The position numbers and the translations under genes are program-made. Source: Bacteroidales bacterium H10 (lineage in GTDB: Bacteria; Bacteroidota; Bacteroidia; Bacteroidales; Muribaculaceae). Taken from it: a stretch of 6,669 bases of DNA. The DNA lies in the NCBI GenBank assembly GCA_001701295.1, contig DAAV01000032.1, positions 16,933-23,601 on the forward strand, written 5' to 3'. Shown here piece after piece: positions 1 through 6,669 of the stretch (the stretch's first letter is position 1; each line of letters starts with the position of its first letter). A model generated the notes under the pieces. That model did no database searches. It saw only the letters and a list, made by a program, of their open reading frames with translations, and was not told where the DNA came from.

Positions 1-396
1 GCTTGTCTTCTTTGCAGCAGCCTCGGCAAGAGCAGCCTCGTTGAAATCAACGAACTCGATCATTGCCATTTCAGCATTGTCACCAAGACGATGGCCGGTC
101 TTGAGAATACGGAGATAACCGCCGGGACGGGTAGCCACTTTTTCAGAAATCACTCCGAAAAGCTCCTTGACAGCCTCTTTGTTCTGCAGATAGCTGAAAA
201 CAAGACGGCGATTCTGCGTGTCATCCTTCTTAGAGCGTGTGATCAGAGGCTCTGCATAGACGCGCAACGCCTTGGCCTTTGCCAGAGTGGTGAAGATTCT
301 CTTATGCTCGATAAGAGAGATCGCCAGGTTGGCCAGAAGGGCCTCGCGGTGTCCCTTCTTACGGCTGAGGTGATTGAATTTTTTATTATGTCTCAT
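1..396 (-). CDS. rplQ: 50S ribosomal protein L17 (C-terminus cut by window edge)
   Basis: L17 is a large-subunit protein near the polypeptide exit tunnel. The minus-strand frame from the ATG at 396-394 stays open for 132 codons to position 1 with no stop, so the gene continues beyond the window. The N-terminus reads [20 protein letters not shown], the family's highly conserved start, followed by [26 protein letters not shown] and later [22 protein letters not shown], both diagnostic of L17. The last visible residues ([13 protein letters not shown]) start the Ala/Lys-rich C-terminal extension common in Bacteroidetes L17. The E. coli protein is 127 residues, so this one is already longer. The start lies 8 nt after the rpoA stop, the usual end of the alpha operon, and has no SD. 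Confidence 0.96.
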   Translation of the reverse strand, partial: MRHNKKFNHLSRKKGHREALLANLAISLIEHKRIFTTLAKAKALRVYAEPLITRSKKDDTQNRRLVFSYLQNKEAVKELFGVISEKVATRPGGYLRILKTGHRLGDNAEMAMIEFVDFNEAALAEAAAKKTS

Positions 397-404
397 TGTG
401 CGAT

Positions 405-1403
405 TTAGTCTTTGTCTAATTTATATTTAGAAATATCCATTCCAAAGGAAAGATTGTACTTCTCAAGCAGATCGTCAAGCTCTGAAAGCGATTTCTTTCC
501 AAAGTTTCTGAATTTGAGCAGGTCGTTTTTGTTGAAAACAACCAGTTCGCCGAGAGTCTCGACTTCAGCGCTCTTCAGACAGTTGAGCGCACGGACCGAG
601 AGATCAAGGTCGACGAGTTTGCTCTTGAGCAACTGGCGCATGTGGAGCACCTCCTCATCGAACTCCTCGGGAGTGTCCTCCTGAGGCGTCTCAAGCGTGA
701 TCTTCTCATCGCTGAACATCATGAAATGCTGGATGAGGATCTTGGCAGCCTCCTTCAGCGCGTCCTTCGGAAGGATCGAACCGTCGGTGGTGACCTCAAT
801 AAGGAGTTTCTCGTAGTCGGTTTTCTGCTCTACACGGTAGTTCTCGACAGCATACTTGACGTTCTTGATCGGCGTATAGATAGAGTCGATAGCTATGGTG
901 TTAGCACTGGCACCTGCGAGCATCTCGCGGTTTTCGTCAGCGGGAACCCAACCACGGCCTTTGTTGATGGAATATTCCATCTCAAAGCCCTGTTCGGGAT
1001 CGAGGTGACAGATTACCAGTTCAGGATTGAGAACCTCGAATCCTGAGAGAACCTTGCCTAAGTCACCAGCCGTAAACACATCCGTTCCCTCGACAACTAC
1101 CGTTGCAGTTTCGGCATTGTGGTCTTCGGTCATCTGCTTGAAGCGGATCTGCTTTAAATTAAGGATGATGTTGGTTACATCTTCCTTCACACCCGGGATA
1201 GTGTCCAGCTCATGTGCCACTCCGCTGATGCGGATGGAGTTGATGGCAAAACCTCCGAGCGACGAAAGAAGGATTCGTCTCAAGGCATTGCCGATGGTCT
1301 GGCCATAACCGGGCTCGAGAGGGCGAAACTCAAACTTGCCGTAAGAGTTGTCAGCCTCCAGCATGATGACCTTATCGGGTTTCTGAAATGCTAATATTGG
1401 CAT
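405..1403 (-). CDS. rpoA: DNA-directed RNA polymerase subunit alpha
   Basis: Alpha dimerises to scaffold assembly of beta and beta', and its C-terminal domain contacts promoter UP elements and activators. The product is 332 residues, close to the usual 329. The N-terminal domain (about 1-235) carries the dimerisation helix with [11 protein letters not shown] at 39-49. An acidic linker (about 237-252, [11 protein letters not shown]) leads to the C-terminal domain (about 260-325). There [10 protein letters not shown] at 268-277 and GKKSL at 302-306 match the E. coli DNA-binding surface, with R271, N274 and K304 in the places of R265, N268 and K298. The gene sits 17 nt after rpsD and 8 nt before rplQ, in standard alpha-operon order. 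No SD precedes the ATG. The sequence is of Bacteroidales type. Confidence 0.98.
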   Translation of the reverse strand: MPILAFQKPDKVIMLEADNSYGKFEFRPLEPGYGQTIGNALRRILLSSLGGFAINSIRISGVAHELDTIPGVKEDVTNIILNLKQIRFKQMTEDHNAETATVVVEGTDVFTAGDLGKVLSGFEVLNPELVICHLDPEQGFEMEYSINKGRGWVPADENREMLAGASANTIAIDSIYTPIKNVKYAVENYRVEQKTDYEKLLIEVTTDGSILPKDALKEAAKILIQHFMMFSDEKITLETPQEDTPEEFDEEVLHMRQLLKSKLVDLDLSVRALNCLKSAEVETLGELVVFNKNDLLKFRNFGKKSLSELDDLLEKYNLSFGMDISKYKLDKD

Positions 1404-1420
1404 GGGTATCTTAGTGTTTA

Positions 1421-2026
1421 TTATTTAGAATAGAGCTCGACGATCAGCTGCTCCTTGATAGTCTCGGGGATGTCTTCACGCTGCGGCATATGAAGATATT
1501 TGCCGCCCATGACAGATGCGTCCCATTCGATCCAGGGATATTTGCTGTGATTGAAACCTGATACGCAATCGGCGATCACCTCAAGCGATTTTGATTTCTC
1601 ACGAACTGTGACTACATCGCCGGGCATAACGCGATATGAAGGTATATTCACGTTCTTGCCGTTGACATTGATGTGTTTGTGAAGCACGAGCTGGCGTGCG
1701 GCGGGACGAGTGGGTGCGAGACCGAGACGATATACGATGTTGTCGAGACGGCTTTCCAAAAGCTGGAGAAGCACCTCACCGGTAATGCCTTTTGTGCGCT
1801 CTGCCTTCTCGAAGAGATTGCGAAACTGACGCTCAAGCACACCATAAGTGTATTTGGCTTTCTGTTTTTCGCGCAACTGAGTGCCATACTCAGAAGTTTT
1901 CTTTCTGCGGTTCTGACCGTGCTGGCCCGGGGGGTAGTTTCTCTTTGCAAAAACTTTGTCCTCGCCGAAAATGGGCTCGCCGAACTTACGCGCGATTTTT
2001 GTTTTTGGTCCTGTGTATCTTGCCAT
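1421..2026 (-). CDS. rpsD: 30S ribosomal protein S4
   Basis: S4 binds the 5' domain of 16S rRNA and nucleates 30S assembly; in several bacteria it also represses its own operon by binding mRNA. The product is 201 residues, a normal length. The N-terminus [20 protein letters not shown] has none of the zinc-binding cysteines found in the C+ form, so this is a C- type S4. The RNA-binding S4 domain spans about 93-142 ([20 protein letters not shown], then [20 protein letters not shown]). The C-terminus [10 protein letters not shown] is typical. An unusually long 149-nt gap separates it from rpsK, while rpoA follows after only 17 nt. The leader just before the ATG is AAAAAAGATTAAACAA, with no SD. 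Bacteroidales-like. Confidence 0.98.
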   Translation of the reverse strand: MARYTGPKTKIARKFGEPIFGEDKVFAKRNYPPGQHGQNRRKKTSEYGTQLREKQKAKYTYGVLERQFRNLFEKAERTKGITGEVLLQLLESRLDNIVYRLGLAPTRPAARQLVLHKHINVNGKNVNIPSYRVMPGDVVTVREKSKSLEVIADCVSGFNHSKYPWIEWDASVMGGKYLHMPQREDIPETIKEQLIVELYSK

Positions 2027-2041
2027 TTGTTTAATCTTTTT

Positions 2042-2058
2042 TGCTCATCCGCTGAGCA
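2042..2058 (-). promoter_or_regulatory. Hairpin close to the rpsD start codon
   Basis: A perfect 6-bp inverted repeat (TGCTCA / TGAGCA in the transcript) closes a 5-nt loop, GCGGA. Its 3' edge lies 15 nt before the S4 start codon, where a hairpin could limit ribosome access. The run after it is A-rich, not U-rich, so it is not an intrinsic terminator for the operon. It is part of the candidate S4 leader. Confidence 0.45.
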
Positions 2059-2077
2059 TATCCCTTAGCGCAGCCGC

Positions 2078-2107
2078 GACCGTCGAGAGAAAGTGCAAGT
2101 GACGGTC
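2078..2107 (-). promoter_or_regulatory. 7-bp stem-loop in the rpsK-rpsD gap
   Basis: GACCGTC at 2107-2101 and GACGGTC at 2084-2078 (transcript sense) pair perfectly, with a pyrimidine-rich 16-nt loop. A flanking U-G wobble can add one pair. It is the strongest local stem in the gap. The upstream arm could instead pair with CGGTT (2128-2124), which would exclude this stem. Confidence 0.45.
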
Positions 2108-2175
2108 AATTCGCATTCAGGACAACCGGAGGCGGACTTTGTTCAGAATATTCTGTTTGTTTGAAAAAATTCCGA

Positions 2176-2565
2176 TTAGACTCTTCTTCTCTTGGGAGGA
2201 CGGCATCCGTTGTGAGGAAGCGGAGTAACGTCTACGATCTCCGTAACCTCAATGCCGCTCTGGTGAACGAAACGGATAGCAGCCTCACGGCCGTTGCCCG
2301 GACCTTTCACATAAGCCTTCACCTTGCGAAGACCGAGGTCGTAAGCGACCTTGGCGCAATCCTGCGCTGCCATCTGGGCTGCGTAGGGAGTGTTCTTCTT
2401 CGAGCCTCTGAAGCCCATCTTGCCTGCAGACGACCAGGAAATGACCTGACCCTCATCATTGGCGAGACACACGATGATGTTGTTGAAAGAGCTATGCACA
2501 TGAAGCTGGCCGCTTGCGCCAACCTTGACATTCCTCTTTTTTGCTGCGACTGTCTTTTTTGCCAT
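2176..2565 (-). CDS. rpsK: 30S ribosomal protein S11
   Basis: S11 sits on the 30S platform and helps shape the mRNA exit/Shine-Dalgarno cleft and the E-site region. The product has 129 residues, as expected. Recognisable parts are the basic N-terminus ([14 protein letters not shown]), [11 protein letters not shown] at 22-32, the [19 protein letters not shown] stretch at 46-64, [12 protein letters not shown] at 87-98, and the invariant C-terminal [13 protein letters not shown]. It starts 12 nt after the rpsM stop in alpha-operon order, behind an A-rich leader (ATAATTAAAAT) with no SD. A long gap then precedes rpsD. Bacteroidales-like. Confidence 0.98.
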   Translation of the reverse strand: MAKKTVAAKKRNVKVGASGQLHVHSSFNNIIVCLANDEGQVISWSSAGKMGFRGSKKNTPYAAQMAAQDCAKVAYDLGLRKVKAYVKGPGNGREAAIRFVHQSGIEVTEIVDVTPLPHNGCRPPKRRRV

Positions 2566-2577
2566 ATTTTAATTATG

Positions 2578-2958
2578 TTATTTTGTAGCTTTCTTCTTAT
2601 TGGCGACTGTTTTCTTACGGCCTTTGCGCGTACGGGCATTGTTCTTGGTGCTCTGACCGCGAACGGGAAGACCGAGACGGTGACGGATACCACGGTAGCA
2701 GCCGATATCCATAAGTCGCTTTATATTGAGCTGGATCTCTGTGCGGAGATCACCCTCCACCTTGTATTCACGCTGGATCACCTCACGCACTGCGGCGGCC
2801 TGAGCGTCTGTCCAGTCCTTTACTTTGATATCGCGATCCACGCCAGCCTTCTCCAAAATGGTGTTGGCTGCGCTGCGACCGATTCCGAAGATGTAGGTCA
2901 ACGCGATCTCTCCTCTTTTATTCTGCGGCAAATCTACGCCGACAATTCTTACTGCCAT
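2578..2958 (-). CDS. rpsM: 30S ribosomal protein S13
   Basis: S13 lies in the head of the 30S subunit, touches the P-site tRNA through its C-terminal tail and forms the B1 bridges with L5 and 23S rRNA. The product is 126 residues (E. coli 118). The start [20 protein letters not shown], the helix-hairpin-helix-like [15 protein letters not shown] at 21-35, and [20 protein letters not shown] at 87-106 are all diagnostic. The tail [15 protein letters not shown] is strongly basic, as usual. In E. coli the alpha operon begins at this gene. Here a possible Bacteroidetes promoter element occurs in the 37-nt gap upstream. Confidence 0.98.
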   Translation of the reverse strand: MAVRIVGVDLPQNKRGEIALTYIFGIGRSAANTILEKAGVDRDIKVKDWTDAQAAAVREVIQREYKVEGDLRTEIQLNIKRLMDIGCYRGIRHRLGLPVRGQSTKNNARTRKGRKKTVANKKKATK

Positions 2959-2981
2959 ATTGCTTGCTTAGAAATTTTTTG

Positions 2982-2989
2982 CAAAGGTA
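2982..2989 (-). promoter_or_regulatory. Possible Bacteroidetes -7 promoter element ahead of rpsM
   Basis: On the minus strand this reads TACCTTTG followed by CA, a full match to the TAnnTTTG -7 consensus used by the primary sigma factor of Bacteroidetes. It lies 23 nt before the rpsM ATG, which would leave a short 5' leader. No clear TTTG/TTG -33 element is found about 20 nt further upstream, inside the end of rpmJ, so the promoter is only half supported. Its location matches the spc/alpha operon boundary of E. coli. Confidence 0.4.
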
Positions 2990-2995
2990 ATAAAA

Positions 2996-3112
2996 TTATC
3001 CTTGACGTTGTTTAAATTTTGGATTTTTCTTGTTGATTACGTATAATCTACCCTTCCGGCGTACGATTTTGCTGTCGGGAGTGCGCTTTTTTACTGATGC
3101 TCTAACTTTCAT
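2996..3112 (-). CDS. rpmJ: 50S ribosomal protein L36 (zinc-ligand-free form)
   Basis: L36 is a very small protein that packs into 23S rRNA of the large subunit. This 38-residue frame begins [20 protein letters not shown] and ends NPKFKQRQG, the usual ends of the family. The classical protein has a zinc ribbon with cysteines at about 11, 14 and 27 and a histidine at 33. Here those positions are Thr, Ser, Asn and Phe, so zinc cannot be bound in the normal way. Bacteroidetes L36 proteins generally lack most of these ligands. The start lies 13 nt after the infA stop, and rpsM follows after 37 nt. No SD is seen. Confidence 0.96.
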   Translation of the reverse strand: MKVRASVKKRTPDSKIVRRKGRLYVINKKNPKFKQRQG

Positions 3113-3125
3113 ATCGAGTTTTGTT

Positions 3126-3344
3126 TTATTTGTATCTGAATGAAATCCGGCCTTTGCTGAGATCATAGGGGCTCATTTCCACCTTGACCTTATCACCCGG
3201 CAGGATCTTGATGTAGTGCATTCTCATCTTGCCCGAGATATGCGCCGTGATCTCATGGCCATTCTCAAGCTCGACCTTGAACATTGCATTCGACAGGGCT
3301 TCCAGAATCACTCCGTCCTGTTCGATTGCTGCCTGTTTTGCCAT
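3126..3344 (-). CDS. infA: Translation initiation factor IF-1
   Basis: IF-1 occupies the ribosomal A site during initiation and assists IF-2 and IF-3. The product is 72 residues, the standard bacterial length, and forms a single S1/OB-fold domain. The motifs [20 protein letters not shown] (8-27), [20 protein letters not shown] (28-47), [15 protein letters not shown] and the ending GRISFRYK are characteristic. Position after map and before rpmJ is the standard Bacteroidetes layout; in E. coli infA lies elsewhere. It begins 43 nt after map behind an AT-rich leader without an SD. Confidence 0.98.
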   Translation of the reverse strand: MAKQAAIEQDGVILEALSNAMFKVELENGHEITAHISGKMRMHYIKILPGDKVKVEMSPYDLSKGRISFRYK

Positions 3345-3387
3345 ACTAACTTCGTTGAAATTTTTAAATTCTTAAATTCGATTCATA

Positions 3388-4167
3388 TCAATTTTTCGCA
3401 CCGAGAGCCTGCTCGATGTAATCGAAAGTAGTCAGGATTTCCGGCTCGGCATCGGTTATAAGAATCGTATGCTCATAATGCGCCGACGGTTTGCGGTCAC
3501 GTGTGCGACACTCCCAGCCATTTCTTTCTATAACAATATTCTTGCTTCCAAGATTGATCATAGGTTCGATACAGATGGTCATGCCAGGCTTCAGGACGGG
3601 ACCGATTCCTCTGCGCCCGTAATTAGGCACTTCGGGATCCTCATGCATGCTTTTGCCTATGCCATGGCCACACATCTCGCGGACAACGCTGTAGCCGCGC
3701 CGCTCTACATATGTCTGGACAGCATTCGACACATCACCCACACGCTTACCGGCCTTTGCCGCCTCTATCCCTTTATAGAGGGATGCCTTGGTCGTGTCAA
3801 GGAGAGCCTTCACTTTATCATCGATCTCTCCGACAGCAAAAGTATAGCATGAATCTCCATTGAATCCGTCAAGCTCGGCCACACAGTCCGTTCCGACTAT
3901 ATCTCCTTCGCGAAGCGCATAGTTGGAAGGGAAGCCATGGACCACGGTCTCGTTTACCTCTATGCAGAGCGTACCGGGGAAACCGTGATAACCGAGGCAA
4001 GCGGGTTTACCCCCGTTATCGAGGATAAACTCCCTTGCTATCGTATCGAGTCGGTGGGTAGTGACTCCGGGTTCGATCCACTTGGCCACCTCACCGAGCG
4101 TACGGCTTACCAGATCGGAAGCCGCACGCGTCAGTTCTATCTCTTCAGGTGTCTTGATATAAATCAT
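3388..4167 (-). CDS. map: Type I methionine aminopeptidase
   Basis: The enzyme removes the initiator methionine from new proteins at the ribosome exit when the second residue is small. The product is 259 residues with the pita-bread fold and no N-terminal zinc-finger extension, as in the E. coli-like type Ia class. All five metal ligands are visible: D94 (GTDC), D105 (NGDS), H168 (MCGHGIG), E201 (CIEPM) and E232 (HYEHT). The catalytic-site histidines H77 (VVHGFP) and H175 (SMHEDP) are also present. These fall at a constant offset of 3 from E. coli numbering, so the protein should be active. It sits 25 nt after secY and 43 nt before infA. The stop codon is TGA. Confidence 0.98.
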   Translation of the reverse strand: MIYIKTPEEIELTRAASDLVSRTLGEVAKWIEPGVTTHRLDTIAREFILDNGGKPACLGYHGFPGTLCIEVNETVVHGFPSNYALREGDIVGTDCVAELDGFNGDSCYTFAVGEIDDKVKALLDTTKASLYKGIEAAKAGKRVGDVSNAVQTYVERRGYSVVREMCGHGIGKSMHEDPEVPNYGRRGIGPVLKPGMTICIEPMINLGSKNIVIERNGWECRTRDRKPSAHYEHTILITDAEPEILTTFDYIEQALGAKN

Positions 4168-4192
4168 CTTGCGATAAAAATCTCACCTATTG

Positions 4193-5530
4193 TTAAAAGG
4201 CACTGTTGCCCGAAGCGCGGCCCTTGATACGTCCATGCTTCATCAGGCCGTCATACTTGTGCATGATCAGATGACCTTCCACAATGCGGAGAGTATCGAG
4301 GATCACGCCTACGAGGATGAGCAGCGAGGTGCCTCCGAAGAATGAGGCAAAACTACGGTTGAGGCCACATACATGAGCGATTGCCGGCAGAATAGCCACT
4401 ATGCCGAGGAATATTGATCCGGGCAGTGTGATTCTCGACATGATAGAGTCAAGATAATCGATAGTGGGCTTACCGGGCTTTATGCCGGGAATAAAGCCGT
4501 TATTGCGCTTCATGTCTTCCGCCATCTGTGCGGGACGCACTGTGATGGCGGTATAGAAATATGTGAAGGCCACAATCATGATGAAGTAAATAAGATTGTA
4601 CCAGAATCCGTACATATCGGTCAAAGCACCGAAGAAACCGGTCTGCTCAGTGCTGAAACCCACGAGAGTCACAGGAATGAACATGATGGCCTGAGCAAAG
4701 ATGATAGGCATTACACCGGCAGCATTAACCTTCAGAGGTATGAACTGACGGGCGCCGCCATACTGCTTGTTGCCGACAACCTTCTTGGCGTACTGTACAG
4801 GCACGTTGCGAGTACCCTGCACAAGAAGAACCGCACCTGCGATCACGGCGAGCAGAATCACGATCTCGACAAGGAAGAGCACAAGACCACCGCCCTGCGA
4901 GTTCATGAGACGACCGGTGAATTCCTGAACGAAAGCCTCCGGCAGACGGGCGATAATACCGATAAGGATGATGAACGAGATACCGTTGCCCACACCCTTC
5001 TGGTCAATACGCTCGCCAAGCCACATGATAAACATGGAGCCGGCCGCAAGGACAATCGTCATAAACACGATGGTCCAGAAACCTAATTCAACGTGGCCTC
5101 CGGCTGCCTGAACCTGGTATTTGAGATTCATCAGATAAGCCGGACCCTGCAGCACAAGAATAAGCACTGTCAGATAGCGGGTATATTGGTTGAGTTTCAT
5201 TCTCCCGCTCTCACCTTCACGCTGCATCTTTTGGAATGCGGGGAGCACCATGCCGAGAAGCTGTATCACGATAGAGGCCGTGATGTAAGGCATGATACCG
5301 AGTGCGAAGATAGAAGCCTGAGAAAAGGCGCCACCCGAGAACATGTCGAGTAGCTGCATCAACCCGTCGGCAGTGAAATTCTTCAATGCCAGCAGCTCGT
5401 CGGGATTAATACCCGGCAAGACCACGTAGCACCCGAAGCGATAGATGATCACAAGCAGCAGCGTGATGCCGATGCGCTTGCGGAGATCCTCGACGCTCCA
5501 GATATTTTTTATCGTTTTTGTAAATCCCAT
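4193..5530 (-). CDS. secY: Protein translocase subunit SecY
   Basis: SecY is the pore subunit of the SecYEG channel, which moves unfolded proteins across, or into, the inner membrane. The product is 445 residues, close to the family norm. About ten hydrophobic segments are visible, near 17-37, 73-95, 117-136, 150-171, 183-201, 215-237, 269-290, 308-330, 367-388 and 398-417. The plug region lies near 60-72 (LLDMFSGGAFSQA). The cytoplasmic loop used by SecA and the ribosome has VRPAQMAEDMKRNNGFIPGI at 331-350 with the conserved Arg at 342. It starts 11 nt after rplO with no SD. The sequence is Bacteroidales-like throughout, so the lineage switch lies upstream of it. Confidence 0.98.
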   Translation of the reverse strand: MGFTKTIKNIWSVEDLRKRIGITLLLVIIYRFGCYVVLPGINPDELLALKNFTADGLMQLLDMFSGGAFSQASIFALGIMPYITASIVIQLLGMVLPAFQKMQREGESGRMKLNQYTRYLTVLILVLQGPAYLMNLKYQVQAAGGHVELGFWTIVFMTIVLAAGSMFIMWLGERIDQKGVGNGISFIILIGIIARLPEAFVQEFTGRLMNSQGGGLVLFLVEIVILLAVIAGAVLLVQGTRNVPVQYAKKVVGNKQYGGARQFIPLKVNAAGVMPIIFAQAIMFIPVTLVGFSTEQTGFFGALTDMYGFWYNLIYFIMIVAFTYFYTAITVRPAQMAEDMKRNNGFIPGIKPGKPTIDYLDSIMSRITLPGSIFLGIVAILPAIAHVCGLNRSFASFFGGTSLLILVGVILDTLRIVEGHLIMHKYDGLMKHGRIKGRASGNSAF

Positions 5531-5541
5531 TGTGTTTCAGA

Positions 5542-5985
5542 TTATTTTTTTACTACAGAACCGCCGGCTGCAGTGATAGCAGCCTCAGCAGCCTTAGAGA
5601 AGGCATTGGCCTCGACCTCAAGAGCGTGGCTGAGCGCACCGTTTCCAAGGATTTTGACCAGAGCGTTTTTTGCCACGAGACCTGCGTTGCGAAGATCCTC
5701 GACAGTCACTTTGGTCACACCCGTGGCCGCGAGAGCCTCGAGTGCATCGAGATTGATAGCCTTGTACTCGACACGGTTGATGTTCTTGAAGCCGAATTTC
5801 GGCACGCGGCGCTGCAGAGGCATCTGACCACCCTCGAAACCGCGACGTACGCCACCGCCAGAACGAGACTTCTGACCTTTGTGACCACGACCACCGGTTT
5901 TACCGAGGCCAGAACCGATACCACGACCCAGGCGTTTACCCGCCTTTTTGGAGCCTTCGGCCGGAGACAGAGTATTTAAACGCAT
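5542..5985 (-). CDS. rplO: 50S ribosomal protein L15, hybrid of two lineages
   Basis: L15 is a large-subunit assembly protein with a long basic N-terminal tail in 23S rRNA and a globular C-terminal domain. The frame codes for 147 residues, a normal length. Residues 1-57 ([20 protein letters not shown] ... GFEGGQMPL) equal E. coli L15 as I recall it. From residue 58 the protein is instead of Bacteroidales type: [20 protein letters not shown] and later [21 protein letters not shown]. coli has YRRLPKFGFTSRKAA at the junction. Bacteroidales L15 normally begins more like MNLSNLKPA. The two parts meet in register without a frameshift. A real SD precedes the start, also an E. coli trait. The gene is probably a joining artefact rather than a natural protein. 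Confidence 0.9.
   Translation of the reverse strand: MRLNTLSPAEGSKKAGKRLGRGIGSGLGKTGGRGHKGQKSRSGGGVRRGFEGGQMPLQRRVPKFGFKNINRVEYKAINLDALEALAATGVTKVTVEDLRNAGLVAKNALVKILGNGALSHALEVEANAFSKAAEAAITAAGGSVVKK
5805..5841. other. Junction between Bacteroidales and Escherichia sequence
   Basis: Rightward from 5815 the DNA agrees with my memory of E. coli rplO, including silent positions. At 5805-5814 it differs (codons CAG CGC CGC here against TAC CGT CGT in E. coli), and everything further left encodes Bacteroidales-type proteins. An 18-nt stretch at 5787-5804 (the PKFGF codons) also happens to equal E. coli. The exact crossover is therefore blurred by conserved sequence around codons 49-64. The E. 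coli comparison rests on recall, not alignment. Confidence 0.8.
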
Positions 5986-5988
5986 CTC

Positions 5989-6669
<681 letters not shown>

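Larger units (their letters stand above)
2027..2175 (-). promoter_or_regulatory. Candidate structured mRNA leader upstream of rpsD
   Basis: This 149-nt gap is several times longer than any other in the cluster (3-43 nt). Its transcript can form a perfect 7-bp stem, GACCGTC (2107-2101) with GACGGTC (2084-2078), around a 16-nt loop. A second 6-bp stem, TGCTCA (2058-2053) with TGAGCA (2047-2042) and loop GCGGA, ends 15 nt before the rpsD ATG. A 12-nt palindrome CAGAATATTCTG lies at 2144-2155. No stem is followed by a U-run, so I do not read it as a terminator. S4 is a known translational autoregulator, and I recall computationally described S4 leader motifs in Bacteroidia. That makes an S4-binding leader plausible, but the fold was drawn by eye and the assignment is inference. 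Confidence 0.5.

Noticed and set aside
91..1394. Several plus-strand open frames opposite rplQ and rpoA
   Set aside because: All are antisense to well-recognised conserved genes, overlap each other and show no family motifs.
1648..1950. Minus-strand frame of 100 codons within rpsD
   Set aside because: It is a shifted frame inside the S4 gene; the S4 frame is complete and conserved.
2042..2058. Intrinsic terminator between rpsK and rpsD
   Set aside because: The hairpin is followed on the transcribed minus strand by an A-run, not a U-run. Read on the plus strand it has no T-run after it either, and no plus-strand gene ends here.
2161..3015. Long plus-strand open frame of 284 codons
   Set aside because: It lies opposite rpsK, rpsM and the start of rpmJ, resembles no protein family I know, and is a by-product of codon bias in the genes on the other strand.
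3345..3387. AT-rich repeated GAATTTAA in the map-infA gap as a regulatory site
   Set aside because: The two short copies lie in very AT-rich sequence with no TAnnTTTG element or hairpin, so chance is enough to explain them.
5530..5979. Plus-strand 149-codon frame opposite rplO
   Set aside because: It mirrors the length of the L15 gene and reads as low-complexity Thr/Arg-rich sequence antisense to it.

Overview
This window is one run of translation and secretion genes, all on the minus strand. Read 5'->3' on that strand (right to left) the order is rpsE (partial), rpmD, rplO, secY, map, infA, rpmJ, rpsM, rpsK, rpsD, rpoA, rplQ (partial). This is the spc operon running into the alpha operon. 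Having map and infA between secY and rpmJ, and an rpmJ product without the zinc cysteines, is the usual Bacteroidetes arrangement. Protein sequences from SecY to L17, and the C-terminal part of L15, look like Bacteroidales (a gut-type member; I cannot fix the family). The start codons in this part have A/T-rich leaders with no convincing Shine-Dalgarno (SD) sequence, as expected for that phylum.

The right end does not belong to the same lineage. From about position 5815 to the window edge, the sequence matches my recollection of the Escherichia coli/Shigella rpsE-rpmD-rplO segment. The match holds at the protein level, at silent positions, and in the 3-bp gaps and SD sites. The switch lies inside rplO, in the conserved FEGGQMPL-(Y/Q)RR-(L/V)PKFGF region, so the L15 reading frame stays open: residues 1-57 are E. 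coli, residues 58-147 Bacteroidales. The simplest explanation is a chimeric contig, a misjoin at a conserved ribosomal-protein sequence. A real recombinant is possible but needs read-level proof.

Layout: 1-396 L17 (C-terminus cut by the window edge); 405-1403 RNA polymerase alpha; 1421-2026 S4; 2027-2175 a 149-nt gap with hairpin potential, a candidate S4-type leader; 2176-2565 S11; 2578-2958 S13; 2959-2995 a gap with a Bacteroidetes-type -7 promoter element; 2996-3112 L36; 3126-3344 IF-1; 3388-4167 methionine aminopeptidase; 4193-5530 SecY; 5542-5985 hybrid L15; 5989-6168 L30; 6172-6669 S5 lacking only its first two codons. Apart from the 149-nt gap, genes are 3 to 43 nt apart, consistent with co-transcription.

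Together the genes supply 30S parts (S4, S5, S11, S13), 50S parts (L15, L17, L30, L36), initiation factor 1, the RNA polymerase alpha subunit, the core of the protein-export channel, and the enzyme that trims initiator methionine. There is no gene-free stretch over 300 bases and no tRNA, mobile element, CRISPR array or terminator that I can support. I see no new biological system. The items that merit attention are the lineage switch and the rpsK-rpsD leader.
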